From an uncultured Verrucomicrobiota bacterium (lineage in GTDB: Bacteria > Verrucomicrobiota > Verrucomicrobiia > Methylacidiphilales > UBA1321): a stretch of DNA of 59,538 nt. The notes under the pieces are model-generated. The model was given only the letters and a program-made list of their open reading frames with translations. It was not told the DNA's origin and ran no database searches. Positions 39,101 to 47,736 of the stretch are shown in pieces. Made by a program: the position numbers and the translations under genes. Positions within the stretch are counted from its first letter, which is position 1; each line of letters starts with the position of its first letter. The stretch covers positions 1 to 59,538 of the forward strand of contig CAIPBM010000047.1 in NCBI GenBank assembly GCA_903863295.1, given 5' to 3'.

Positions 39101-39325
39101 CTGACCACGAAAACGAAACCAGGAAGTGTCCCAGAGAGGGCCCCATTGATCACCTACCCGGAATGGCTGGTACTTGGCTTTCAGGGCTTTTTCCGGAGTT
39201 ACTGGTTCTCCCCGTACATTCCATATCCCGATTTCGACCGGGACTCTGGGGGAGTAAATCAGTTTTTCGATGCGCTCTAGCGCCAGACGGATTCGAGCCT
39301 CAGTTTGACCAGGGTGTTTTAACAT
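36197..39325 (-). CDS. GH38 alpha-mannosidase
   Basis: A 1042-residue retaining alpha-mannosidase. The catalytic domain begins at about residue 245 with SAVGHAHIDTAWLWPLRETI, where H255 and D257 are zinc ligands. The nucleophile is D367 in WIPDVFGYAASLPQI. The linker and C-terminal beta domains (residues about 620-1040) match GH38 and include YDLQARRESLSAPANVLHLH and ALLNDCKYGYNVHGNTLGLS. The N-terminal 240 residues form the helix-beta module found in bacterial members. There is no signal peptide, so it is likely cytoplasmic, trimming alpha-mannose from imported oligosaccharides. The start ATG at 39325 fits the family N-terminus. It is encoded opposite to its neighbours and appears monocistronic. 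Confidence 0.95.
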   Translation of the reverse strand: MLKHPGQTEARIRLALERIEKLIYSPRVPVEIGIWNVRGEPVTPEKALKAKYQPFRVGDQWGPLWDTSWFRFRGQVPKIWRGREVVALVRLTDVGREGFTAEGLIYQNGKPIRAINANRRDIKIATSAKGGEKFEFFIEGAANGGTNEAGVSQGLNLPDYEGDPRYRLEQAELACFNRDAYDFYYDFKVALEAMEALPADSQRRGELRYALNNSVNLFEGEDRETIASARQALKNVLHKRNGDTVHHLSAVGHAHIDTAWLWPLRETIRKCARTFSTALDYMETYPEYVFACSQAQQYAWMKAYYPEIWDRIKKAVKRGQWEPVGSMWIETDCNLVSGESLVRQILYGKRFFQEELDYETRDVWIPDVFGYAASLPQIMRKSRIDYFLTQKISWSQFNKFPHQTFLWEGIDGTSIFTHFPPADDYNADTGPKDLLKNIRNFKEHDRATLSLLLYGWGDGGGGPSIEMLEKARRVHDFDGLPKLVQEKALSFFKKAEADAKDLPVWVGELYLELHRGTYTTQAKNKLGNRKSEFLLRDAEFFDAITFILVRNRTQKVADPVRAIYDVTGLGSTKNQTHQAALERAWKLVLLNQFHDIIPGSSINWVYQDSARDYETIRLLGESVRDSALSTLGAQIDTSTFTAPILISNTLSFPRCEVVQLPGGTLAQVEVPACGYIVVENNTAASLKATSAVKAQQSKSGITIENGLLRIKINSQGHLTSVYDLQARRESLSAPANVLHLHEDIPNLWDAWDVDIFHKEKYRTLGDIEVLKLVESGPLRASVKIVRMFGKSRIEQNIVLRAGSARIDFPTQVDWQENQKLLKVSFPVAIHAMNATYEIQYGQLERPTHTNTSWDLARFEVCAQKWADLSEPGYGVALLNDCKYGYNVHGNTLGLSLLRAPISPDPLADRGQHRFTYSLLPHAGDLREGRVIEEAYALNIPLIIGQLKPYAGNLPSSASFFELDRAGVVIEAVKVSENGKSIIVRLYEAVGGRGPITLRTTLSVNRAWSTDLLENDIKSLPIKDGAISLDLKPFEIASIKLAL

Positions 39326-39698
39326 ATTTAGAATTTTAGACTTATATTGATTGTAAAGCCCTTCGGCTCATATTTTCTCAACATTTCAGCTCCGGGGCGG
39401 AAAACCATCCAACGCCCCAGATCCACAAAGATTGAATGTAAAAACGGTAAATCACCATGATTAAATCCATGACAGGTCGTGAACCAAGATTGGGTCGTGC
39501 CCATGAGTCCCAATTTGCCAAGCTAGGTGATCAGACTGCGCATGATTGATATAAAATAAAGTAAAATCACGTATGATTGTACGGAAGCTGATACAGGTCC
39601 GGCTTACGTATAAAACTATATTTAGCATGAATTCAAACGACGTGTTTAAGTAGCAGGTTAATGTTACGGTCTCGCAAAAAATCAGCCAAGGATTTGTT
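39326..39698. other. Intergenic region, no gene recognised
   Basis: A 373-nt A/T-rich divergent region between the mannosidase and SDR genes. Short reverse-strand frames (39328-39513, 39461-39766) match no family I know and would begin inside the SDR gene or in the promoter region. It presumably holds divergent promoters. Confidence 0.5.
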
Positions 39699-40460
39699 TT
39701 GAACATTGATCTCAGTGGAAGAGTTGCAGTCGTGACCGGTTCTTCAGGAGAGCTGGGAAGAGTCATTGCGTTTACCTTGGCCCAATGCGGCGCGAATGTA
39801 GCCTTGCATTACCATCAAAAAGTTGATCGCGCCGAAATACTCCAAAAAAAAATCGCTGCGTTAGGTCGCAAAGCCTGTATTGTGCAGGCAGATATAACCA
39901 GCAAAGCATCGATAGAATTGATGCGTGCACGAATTGAGACGGAACTTGGAAGTCCTGATATTTTGGTGACCAATGCCGTCGGGCAGTATGAGTGGAAGCC
40001 GCTTCTTCAACAACCGGCAGAGGATTACGCCAGCCAATTTGCCTCTGCTGCCATTCAAAATGTCTTAATGGCGCAGGTCTTTATTCCCGCGATGATCCAT
40101 AAACGGTGGGGCCGGATTATTGCCATCAGCACAGAATGTGTCATGCAACATAATCCGGGCCAGTCGGCCTACGTTGCCGGAAAGCGTGGGATGGATGGCG
40201 TATTGCGTGGCCTGGCCTGTGAAATAGGGGAACATCAAATTACCGTCAACCAAGTTGCGCCGGGATGGACAATCAGCGAGAGAGATCGCGCCAGCGGTTC
40301 GCAAAAGCAGGATCATTACGATAAGAACGTTCCATTACGCCGTCGCGGTGAGGATACGGATATCGCCAACGCCGTAGCTTTTTTGGCCTCAGATCTGGCC
40401 AACTTTATCACTGGGGTTTTCCTGCCGGTTTGCGGAGGCAATATCATGCCTGGAATCTAA
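39699..40460 (+). CDS. Short-chain dehydrogenase/reductase (3-oxoacyl-ACP reductase-like)
   Basis: A 253-residue Rossmann-fold oxidoreductase. The cofactor motif is VTGSSGELGRVIAFTLAQCG (TGxxxGxG). The catalytic Y158-x-x-x-K162 is in SAYVAGKRGM. The position usually held by the catalytic serine, 13 residues before Y158, is T145 (I-S144-T145), so either S144 or T145 must serve. HQITVNQVAPGWTISERDRA and ANFITGVFLPVCGG close the fold. It starts with TTG at 39699, supported by an AAGGA ribosome site 8 nt upstream; no ATG is suitably placed. In this locus it more likely acts on a sugar or sugar acid than on acyl-ACP. The SGNH gene follows after 91 nt. Confidence 0.88.
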   Translation: MNIDLSGRVAVVTGSSGELGRVIAFTLAQCGANVALHYHQKVDRAEILQKKIAALGRKACIVQADITSKASIELMRARIETELGSPDILVTNAVGQYEWKPLLQQPAEDYASQFASAAIQNVLMAQVFIPAMIHKRWGRIIAISTECVMQHNPGQSAYVAGKRGMDGVLRGLACEIGEHQITVNQVAPGWTISERDRASGSQKQDHYDKNVPLRRRGEDTDIANAVAFLASDLANFITGVFLPVCGGNIMPGI

Positions 40461-40551
40461 ATTGATCGAGGCGGACTTGCTTTTTAAGCGAGTGCAGTTC
40501 CATTCCATCAATGGCTGAAATCAAACGCTATAATTTTCACGCAAGAGTAAC

Positions 40552-41445
40552 GTGAATTTGTTGCCCAAGCTCCTTATGTTTATTTCACGCAATCTTTCAT
40601 GTTTAATCGTGGGTCTCACCTTCTCTTTTGTAGGTGCATCGACCGGCTCCGCGCAGACTTTGAATATCATGCCCTTGGGCGATTCTATCACGGCAGGCTA
40701 TGGCGTTCAGGGCGGATATCGTGATCCCCTCGCAACCGACCTTACGAATGCGGGCATCAATTTTCAGTTCACCGGAGCAACCGAAACCGGTGCCACCAGT
40801 CTTCTTACCTCTAGTAATGATCAGTATCATAATGGTTACGGCGCTTATCCGATCGAGGCCCTGACGGCGAATTTGGCCGCTGACAATCAATATGAGATTA
40901 ACGGCACGCCGTACGGAGATAACAATGAAGGTGGCTACTGGGTCACGGGCAATACCGGTTTGCGTGCCCCTGATCATCCTGACATTGTCCTGCTCGAGGT
41001 AGGTACTAATAATTTTTTACAAGACCAGGGCGACCCTGTTTCTACTTTCGATGATGAGATTAGCACTCTCATCACGACTTTCCACAGCCTGAGTCCCAAT
41101 TCCATTATCCTGGTCGCTGGCGCAATTCCCATTGAAAACAATCCGGGATTCAATGCCAGAATCAGCGCTTACGATTCCTATATCCAGAATACACTGGTGC
41201 CATCTCTATCTTATACGATGTATGTGAATCTATATTCAGATTTCACGAATCAGGATGGAACCACAATTGACACTCTATATCAGAGCGACGACATTCACCC
41301 CAATCAATCAGGATACGATACGATAGCCTCCGCATGGACAATATCCATTCAGCAAGTGGAAGCAGTGCCAGAGCCTTCAACTTATGCGTTGCTGGCCTTT
41401 GGCATTGCCGGGCTGTTTGCCCTCAAACGTCGCGCTCAGGATTAG
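40552..41445 (+). CDS. Secreted SGNH/GDSL esterase with PEP-CTERM tail
   Basis: A 297-residue exported hydrolase. The signal is LSCLIVGLTFSFVGASTGSA, and the mature part begins QTLNIMPLGDSITAGYG with nucleophile S45. LLEVGTNNFLQDQGD supplies the block III Asn, and D246-D-I-H249 (SDDIHPNQSGY) supplies the catalytic Asp-His. The C-terminus VPEPSTYALLAFGIAGLFAL followed by KRRAQD is a PEP-CTERM sorting signal. Likely role: removing acetyl or other esters from a polysaccharide at the cell surface. The frame starts with GTG at 40552; an ATG at residue 9 (MFISRN) is an equally good start. A TATAAT sits at 40529-40534, probably too close to the GTG and better placed if the ATG is used. Confidence 0.9.
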   Translation: MNLLPKLLMFISRNLSCLIVGLTFSFVGASTGSAQTLNIMPLGDSITAGYGVQGGYRDPLATDLTNAGINFQFTGATETGATSLLTSSNDQYHNGYGAYPIEALTANLAADNQYEINGTPYGDNNEGGYWVTGNTGLRAPDHPDIVLLEVGTNNFLQDQGDPVSTFDDEISTLITTFHSLSPNSIILVAGAIPIENNPGFNARISAYDSYIQNTLVPSLSYTMYVNLYSDFTNQDGTTIDTLYQSDDIHPNQSGYDTIASAWTISIQQVEAVPEPSTYALLAFGIAGLFALKRRAQD

Positions 41446-41457
41446 CAAATCGTCCAT

Positions 41458-43470
41458 TTAAGGGCTGGCAGTGGTGGACGAAGCGGAAGTGTCGGCCAGG
41501 TTCTTCATGTATTGGTGGATCTGTGAAGCGTAATCGGGTACAACTTTTTCAGCCTGATATTCAACAATAGCCTGACGATCCACCGGATTGAGCGTACCCA
41601 CAACGTCGCCCGTATCGCCCGCAGCTCGGCTGTGGTTCTTCGCGTTGAGTTCCATCTGACTAATCGAATGGGAACCGGAACCTTTATCTCCTTTACCCGC
41701 CTTTTTATTCATGCTGACAGCTATGGAGGCCATGGCTTGGGCCAGGCTTTGCTGGGCATTGGCCAGTGATTGCATCCCCTTCGCGTTCTGTTGTTTTGCC
41801 CCCTGCGCGTCGGCCTTGACGGTGGAAATGCCAGCATTTTTAAGCGCTTCGATCGCTTCCTTCATCGCCTTCATCGCTTCGGCGGGTGTTTGCGTTGTAC
41901 CCTGTGATGCCTGGCTAGCGAGTTGCTGCGCCGCGTTTAGATTTTGTGCGGCATTATTCATCTGTGAGGGATCATTTGCGTTCAAAAGTCCCTGCGCATT
42001 TGCGGCGTTCTGCTGGGCCTGGGTAAGTTGCTGCTGCATTTGATCGAGGGCGGCATAGGCCTGGGCGTCCGCCTTAACCTGGTCGATCTTCGATTGGATC
42101 GTGCTACTGGCCTGGCCAAGAAGCGAACTGGCCTGCGTCCGGTCGGTTTGTGGTTGCTGCATGGCAGTGGCGGCAGCGCCAATCAGGCTGGAAGCTTCCG
42201 GCACCTGGGTAGATGCCTCTTGCTGAGTCTGCTGCATGTTTTGCGCGGCCTGCTGCGCATCACCGTTGGCTGCGCCCTGCTGCTCCTGATCGACCTCGGC
42301 TTTGAGCTTTTCCAGATCGGCCAGTTGTTGTTCGGGTGTTTCGCTGTCTTGCGATTGAGCTTGGGCGATTTGCTTCGCCAGAAGTTCGTTGGCCTTGTCC
42401 AGCGCCTGGATGGCGCTGCTTTGATCTGCCTTCGCGGGATCCCGATTCTGCGCGTTGTTGAGGTCGGCCAGACTCTTTTCCATCGCCTGTTGGGCCTGGC
42501 TAAGTTGATTTGCTGCTGGCATATTCAGTTGGGAGAGCAGAGAGGCCGTGGCGGCGGCTTGGTCGGCAATTTTGGCCTGACGATCCTTCAGTTGATTGTT
42601 GTCAGCGTTCGACTGTGACGTGGCATTCTGCACCTGTTTCTCATCGGCTTCCATCTGTTCAAGCTGCTCCTGCGCCTCGGCCAGACGTTCGGCAACATCT
42701 TTCTTGGCCTCAATCGCAGCGAGTATTGAAACGAGATACTGCTTCACGCTGGTTTGTCTGGCGAAGGCCTGATCGAGCACTCCCTGCTTGGTAAGCTGGG
42801 CTGCCTGTGCGGCCGCCTCGTTCAAGGCGGGGGCGTCTGGCGGTGGGGTGGTTTGCTTCGCAAAGCGGCGCACCAGCATAGCTATTTCGTCCCCAAGGGA
42901 AGACTGCTCCGTGGTAATGACGGCGCGAAGACTCGATTGATCGGTATTGGCCGGGGCGTTTTGTAAATTTGTTGTCATGCGCAAATTGGCCGACTGACGC
43001 TTAATCAGATGCATCAGTTGCAAGGGAATTGTGTTTTGGGCTTCTTCTGCGGAAAGTTGGTCGGCCATGTTTTTGAGTTGCAGGGCGAGATCCTTTTGCC
43101 CCTGATATGCACTAAGCATGGATTTCTGCCTGTCCGGGTCGTTGGCGGCCAAGCTCGCCTGCTGCAACTGGATAATCACTTGCTGCATTTGTTGTTGACT
43201 CAAATCCGAGAGATGCGAGCAGGCGTCCACCAAGTCATCTGCCCCCTCGACTTTGACGCCATTGGTTTGCATGTCGATGAGCAGCGTCTTCAATTGCGCC
43301 TGCAGCTTGGACGAATCCCTTTGCAACCCTTCCTGAACCAAGCTGCTATGGTAAGCTGCCTGTTGTGCGTCCGAAGCGCTTTCATTAGCGTTCTGCGCGT
43401 GAAGATAGACAGGCAAACCTATTGTCAACACCAGGGCAATCAACGTCAATTTGAGGGCAGGGATGATCAT
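41458..43470 (-). CDS. Secreted Gln/Ala-rich coiled-coil protein at end of MoxR operon
   Basis: A 670-residue exported protein. The signal peptide is LTLIALVLTIGLPVYLHAQ. Nearly the entire mature chain is Q/A/D/K-rich with heptad-like patterns such as AEAQEQLEQMEADEKQVQNA and QQAAQNMQQTQQEASTQV, predicting long helical coiled coils. It ends with HSRAAGDTGDVVGTLNPVDR, an ordered-looking C-terminal segment. It is the last gene of a minus-strand operon, 57 nt after the DUF4175-like gene. Homologous proteins in this position are common in MoxR/BatA operons of Planctomycetes and Verrucomicrobia (recollection), with unknown role. Low-complexity composition makes distant homology assignments unsafe. 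Confidence 0.8.
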   Translation of the reverse strand: MIIPALKLTLIALVLTIGLPVYLHAQNANESASDAQQAAYHSSLVQEGLQRDSSKLQAQLKTLLIDMQTNGVKVEGADDLVDACSHLSDLSQQQMQQVIIQLQQASLAANDPDRQKSMLSAYQGQKDLALQLKNMADQLSAEEAQNTIPLQLMHLIKRQSANLRMTTNLQNAPANTDQSSLRAVITTEQSSLGDEIAMLVRRFAKQTTPPPDAPALNEAAAQAAQLTKQGVLDQAFARQTSVKQYLVSILAAIEAKKDVAERLAEAQEQLEQMEADEKQVQNATSQSNADNNQLKDRQAKIADQAAATASLLSQLNMPAANQLSQAQQAMEKSLADLNNAQNRDPAKADQSSAIQALDKANELLAKQIAQAQSQDSETPEQQLADLEKLKAEVDQEQQGAANGDAQQAAQNMQQTQQEASTQVPEASSLIGAAATAMQQPQTDRTQASSLLGQASSTIQSKIDQVKADAQAYAALDQMQQQLTQAQQNAANAQGLLNANDPSQMNNAAQNLNAAQQLASQASQGTTQTPAEAMKAMKEAIEALKNAGISTVKADAQGAKQQNAKGMQSLANAQQSLAQAMASIAVSMNKKAGKGDKGSGSHSISQMELNAKNHSRAAGDTGDVVGTLNPVDRQAIVEYQAEKVVPDYASQIHQYMKNLADTSASSTTASP

Positions 43471-43527
43471 GGCAAAAGCTTACGCCGGATATATCTAATC
43501 GTCGTTCGATTTCGTCATCCGGCGTAA

Positions 43528-45297
43528 TCATTTGGCCGGGGGAGTGGGTGATCCGGCCACGGCATTGCCCAGCTTAGTGCTCTCGCCCTCCTGACTATTG
43601 GACAGGATACCAATGGCGGTGGCGGTCTGCTTAAGGTGCTCGAGAATTTCCGCCTGTTTGGACTCAACCGTGACGATTCCGAGCTGTTTCCGCTCGGTCT
43701 TGGTGATCCCGGGGCCGGTCACATTGTTATTGTCCCTGGCCTCAACCCAATAATTGATGGTCGCGCCTTCCTGCAGCGTAGATGTCTGGGCGGGGATATC
43801 GAAAGTGTACTCGGTGTGGTTGCTCCGAGGGGTGTTTTCCAGCTTGATGGGAATACGCTGAATCGGCAAGGTCACGCCGATTTCCTGTCCCCCAGCCGGT
43901 GGTAAGGTGATCTGATAGCAGAGGGAGAGATCGGATAAACCGTAGTCATCCGATGTGTCGAACACGATGGTCGGTTTGGCGTGAAGCGTCACGGTGATGC
44001 GCTCGTCCTCCGGCTGAGTGATCTTGACCACGGGCGGTTCGTCCTTCACCACCTCGATAGGATACACCGTCTCATCCGTGGAGCCAAAGCCGGTCTGATC
44101 GGTGAGATGGATTGCAAATCCGGTCAGACCCTTGGCTGGAATGGGAATTTCCAGTTCAATATGAGTACCTGAGCTATCTACGGTGGCCGGAATCTCCTTC
44201 GCTTTGTCTGGACCTTTGAGGGAAATGATGGCGTCCCGCACGGGTATTGTGGTCGTAGCGATAATTTTGAGACGACTCCCGGCAAGGAGAGTCAAATCAT
44301 CTGGCGAGCGGTTTTCCACCGGAAGGCTCGTATAGTCGGGATAAGTTTGCCGGCAAGCCAGAGTATCTATAGCCGGTACCACTTTGGGCTGAACGAAGTA
44401 CTCGGATCCGTGGCCATCGTTGAGGTAAAAGATATACTTGAAGGCCTGTTGCAGATTCGGGATGGTGAGGCGGAAGATGCCGGGCCTATCTTGCCCCGCG
44501 ACGACCTGGAGTTCTTGGGTCGAGCCATCACTGTAAATAACGCGGACATGACCATCGGTGGGAATGAAACCTTTCGCTTCGGCGGATATTTCAACCGCGC
44601 TTCCGGTGGGCACGATTAGATCGCGCGTAATGGGCATAACCACCGTCCTGGTCGGCAACGGGATATTAAAAAGGAAGAGACGCTCGGCCAGCGACAGGCT
44701 TGCGGGCCAGCAAAGGTAAGCGAGGCCAAGAGAAGCCATCAGCGTCAGGCCTGCAAGTAGAAGCAAGCGGTTGAGTGTTCGGGCCGGGACGACTTCGCTA
44801 AAATCAAGCGAGGTCGTGCGCGCCCGTGCTTGCTCCAGCACCACGTTGACCAGTTCCGGTGAACCGCGCAAGCAGTAGGGTTTGCCCTCCGCCAATTCAA
44901 CGGCGGTAATCAAGGCATGGCCGATTCGCGGCCATTTATCTTCAACCAGCAGGGCCGATTGCGAGAGGCTCAATTTGCTCCGCAGAGGCCTGCTCAGCAT
45001 AAAGCGATAAATCGCGCCCCAAACAACGGCGTCACAAATCAGAAAACCAAGACGGGCTAGCCATGGCATGTCCAACAACCAGTCCGCGACCATCTGGATG
45101 GTGAAGAGCACGCAGGTGATTGCAATGAGCGTGGCCAAACCTTCGCCTACTCCGACCCAGCGGTACCGATTTTTCAACTTAAGGAGACGGGAACGCAGGC
45201 CTCCGGGCAGAGGCATTCGTGGCGCCGTCGAGGAAGCCTTCCGCGTCGCCTTGACTTGCACGCGCGACTTTCTGAAGGATGGCGAAAAGAGGTTCAC
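43528..45297 (-). CDS. DUF4175-like membrane protein with Ig-like periplasmic domains
   Basis: A 589-residue protein with two N-terminal helices (about 52-72 and 80-98), a third near 175-195 (LNRLLLLAGLTLMASLGLAY), and a large periplasmic part. The latter has repeats of beta-sandwich type (VPTGSAVEISAEAKGFIPTD, TQPEDERITVTLHAKPTIVF) and YWVEARDNNNVTGPG, all typical of DUF4175-like members of the BatA/vWA operons. It starts with GTG at 45297, 10 nt after the vWA gene. Probably a scaffold for the MoxR-associated complex. Confidence 0.8.
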   Translation of the reverse strand: MNLFSPSFRKSRVQVKATRKASSTAPRMPLPGGLRSRLLKLKNRYRWVGVGEGLATLIAITCVLFTIQMVADWLLDMPWLARLGFLICDAVVWGAIYRFMLSRPLRSKLSLSQSALLVEDKWPRIGHALITAVELAEGKPYCLRGSPELVNVVLEQARARTTSLDFSEVVPARTLNRLLLLAGLTLMASLGLAYLCWPASLSLAERLFLFNIPLPTRTVVMPITRDLIVPTGSAVEISAEAKGFIPTDGHVRVIYSDGSTQELQVVAGQDRPGIFRLTIPNLQQAFKYIFYLNDGHGSEYFVQPKVVPAIDTLACRQTYPDYTSLPVENRSPDDLTLLAGSRLKIIATTTIPVRDAIISLKGPDKAKEIPATVDSSGTHIELEIPIPAKGLTGFAIHLTDQTGFGSTDETVYPIEVVKDEPPVVKITQPEDERITVTLHAKPTIVFDTSDDYGLSDLSLCYQITLPPAGGQEIGVTLPIQRIPIKLENTPRSNHTEYTFDIPAQTSTLQEGATINYWVEARDNNNVTGPGITKTERKQLGIVTVESKQAEILEHLKQTATAIGILSNSQEGESTKLGNAVAGSPTPPAK

Positions 45298-45307
45298 GGT
45301 ACGGGGT

Positions 45308-47734
45308 TTATTTCAATTGGCGCTTGCGCCGCCAGAGCCACTCGGCACATGCCACAAGCAAGATAATAGCGAAGAGAAGCGGAGCGCAGGAAAGCGGAAT
45401 CTTTTTGGTGGTGACACTCGTGGCCGATTGTGCCGTGATTAGCTTGGGCAACTGATAAAGATCCTCTTCCCGCAAGAAATGCCCTTGCGCAGTTAGCGCC
45501 ATGTCTTTGAGAGCCTTTTCCTTCATCGCAATGTCGGATAGTTCAACTTTCGGTTCGCTCACGTCGAAGCTCACCGACACGGAGGGATCTCGCGACGTGA
45601 TATACCGGTACGATCCCGCATTCTCAACCGTGACTTCACCTTGATATTCGCCAGGTCGGTCCGGAATACTGAAGAGCCGGACCTCAACCGGGGCAGTCTT
45701 TGCCCCAGGCTTAAGCGTCAACTGTCCGACGACCTGGGAGTCAGTCAGGGCTTCATGCCCCACTTTGAAAAGACGACCGGAAATCCGGACGCGATCGCCC
45801 GTCATATAGTGCAGTTTATCCGTCTTCAATTGAGTGAGACCGGCCCCGCCAAGTAAATGCTGAGCGGCGAGTGCCTGCAGGATTTGTCCGTAAATTTGAG
45901 TGTAATATTTTTCACCCACTTGCGAGCGCCAGCGATAGGTTTCCTGTTCGCCGATGTAGAGTATTTCGCCCAAGCCATAGGATTGTTGCGCGATGACAGG
46001 CATCGGACCCTCGCTGGTGGCGCGATCGGGGCTGGGATCAGTCAGGAGAACTTGTGCGCCCGGCTTGGCTCTCCCAACCCATGCGGTCCAGTGGACGCCT
46101 GGAAACTTATCCCAAATATCTCCGTTGTCCTCCGGGTTCTGCGCAAGACTCAAGAGTGGGGACGTTTCTCCCGCCAAGGTTAAATTGAGCGACACGGGGC
46201 TCGGGTAATCGATTGAGGTCGTTCCCGGCATGAGCTGAACCGGAAGAAGCGGCTCCAGCGGCGAATCCACGTAGGAATTAGGATTGAAGCGCGGGCCGGC
46301 GAGGAAAATCAGCCCTCCGCCCGATTTCTCTACCCAATCGCTGAGTAACTTCTGATGCGTTACCCCGAGATCGTTGGAATCGACATCGCCCAGAATGATG
46401 ACGTCGTATTTATTGAGAGAGGCTTGATCGTCAGGGAAAGAATCGAGAAACGTCGCCTCGGCGTCAGGCTCAAGGCTACCGTCGGCGAGCGTCAGAAAGG
46501 CCTTTGCCTTGATCCGACGATCGCGCTGCAACATCTTGAGAAGAAACTCAAAATCCCAGCGCGGTTCCCTTTCCACGACGAGAACGTTTATCTTGTCGTC
46601 AACGACATGATGCACGGCTACTGCCGTGTTATTGTCTTGAACGGCCTCTTCGGAAAGCGGCACGACGGTCGCCTCTAGCTGCACGTCGCCCGCTTCCTGC
46701 GGTTCGTAACCAACTGTAAGATCGAGATCGCCATCAGCCCGATACTGGACCGGTTGCTCGTCCACCAGCTTGCCGTTTTCCTTTAATTGCACGGTGGTTT
46801 TTTTGCCTGCCATGCCCTGTGCATGGGCATGTACGGTAAAATTAACTCGCTCTTTCAGGTTGGAGTTCGTCGGCCCGCTCAAGTCCTTCACGACAACGTC
46901 TTTAGGCGAAGTGATTCCAACTCCATAAATGAAAAGTGGCACGTGGTCCTCGTGCGCAATCCGGGCGGCCTCGATCGGAGAAGTGCCTGAATTATTGCCA
47001 CCATCCGTAATGAGTAAAATACCCGCGATGGGCTGACCGCGCTGTTCGTTGAGAAGATCGATCAGAGCATCGCCGATGGCGGTAAGGTTTTCGTCGTATG
47101 ACCGGTTGTGAAAGAAGGCCGCGCTGTCAGCCGCCGTGAGCTTCGATCCAGAGGACGGCTCAAGCTTTCCGATTTCGCGTAATTTTCGTCCGAACCCGTA
47201 AAACATCAGGTCTGATTTTTCCTGAAGTGCGGGCCAAAGATTGAGCTGTGGATTGGCCGCCAACAATTCGAGCAGCGACCTTCGGGGAATTTGGCGAAGA
47301 TCGTCGACCGACAGGCCCGTGAGTGATTGCTGCACCCCCCCATCAGGACGAACCAACCCCTTGGCCAGTGCCACCCGGTTAACATCCTCCAGTGCCGCGC
47401 GCCGGTCGGCAATGCCCATGCTTTGCGAAGAGTCCAGCAAAACCAGCAGCGGACGACGGATGGAATCCTTGAGGCTCACGACCAGAACCGGGCGAACGAG
47501 GATGATAATGGCCAGCGCGAACAGAAGGGAGCGCAGCGTTATGAGCGCAATGCGAACAGGCAGAGAAAGACGGGGCGCATAGCGGTGGTAACTCCACGCG
47601 ATGGCGATGATGCAAATGACCAATAGAAAAAAAGCCCAACCCAGGCTTAAGCCTTCCGACGAAAGCACAAAATCGGCACCGCCTTGAGGCAACTTCGCTC
47701 CAGGAGCCAAAAGTGAAATGACGAATTGCAGCAT
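45308..47734 (-). CDS. vWA and glutamine-amidotransferase-like membrane protein
   Basis: An 808-residue membrane protein. Two helices (about 30-50 and 60-82) precede a von Willebrand A domain with MIDAS LLDSSQSMG (DxSxS) and GILLITDGGNNSGTSP. An Ig-like segment follows, then a class-I-glutamine-amidotransferase-like region (KINVLVVEREPRWDFEFLLK; YDVIILGDVDSNDLG; GGGLIFLAGP) with no catalytic Cys evident at the usual place. A C-terminal helix (PLLFAIILLVACAEWLW) ends the chain. This matches the large vWA partner of MoxR/DUF58/BatA systems. Its ATG is 2 nt after the stop of the BatA-like gene. Confidence 0.88.
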   Translation of the reverse strand: MLQFVISLLAPGAKLPQGGADFVLSSEGLSLGWAFFLLVICIIAIAWSYHRYAPRLSLPVRIALITLRSLLFALAIIILVRPVLVVSLKDSIRRPLLVLLDSSQSMGIADRRAALEDVNRVALAKGLVRPDGGVQQSLTGLSVDDLRQIPRRSLLELLAANPQLNLWPALQEKSDLMFYGFGRKLREIGKLEPSSGSKLTAADSAAFFHNRSYDENLTAIGDALIDLLNEQRGQPIAGILLITDGGNNSGTSPIEAARIAHEDHVPLFIYGVGITSPKDVVVKDLSGPTNSNLKERVNFTVHAHAQGMAGKKTTVQLKENGKLVDEQPVQYRADGDLDLTVGYEPQEAGDVQLEATVVPLSEEAVQDNNTAVAVHHVVDDKINVLVVEREPRWDFEFLLKMLQRDRRIKAKAFLTLADGSLEPDAEATFLDSFPDDQASLNKYDVIILGDVDSNDLGVTHQKLLSDWVEKSGGGLIFLAGPRFNPNSYVDSPLEPLLPVQLMPGTTSIDYPSPVSLNLTLAGETSPLLSLAQNPEDNGDIWDKFPGVHWTAWVGRAKPGAQVLLTDPSPDRATSEGPMPVIAQQSYGLGEILYIGEQETYRWRSQVGEKYYTQIYGQILQALAAQHLLGGAGLTQLKTDKLHYMTGDRVRISGRLFKVGHEALTDSQVVGQLTLKPGAKTAPVEVRLFSIPDRPGEYQGEVTVENAGSYRYITSRDPSVSVSFDVSEPKVELSDIAMKEKALKDMALTAQGHFLREEDLYQLPKLITAQSATSVTTKKIPLSCAPLLFAIILLVACAEWLWRRKRQLK

Positions 47735-47736
47735 GG

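Noticed and set aside
39328..39766. Two short reverse frames in the mannosidase-SDR gap
   Set aside because: No family match, no ribosome site, and they would begin inside the SDR gene or its promoter.
45308..47734. Functional glutamine amidotransferase
   Set aside because: The fold-like region is present but a nucleophile-elbow cysteine is not evident, so it is more likely a structural domain.
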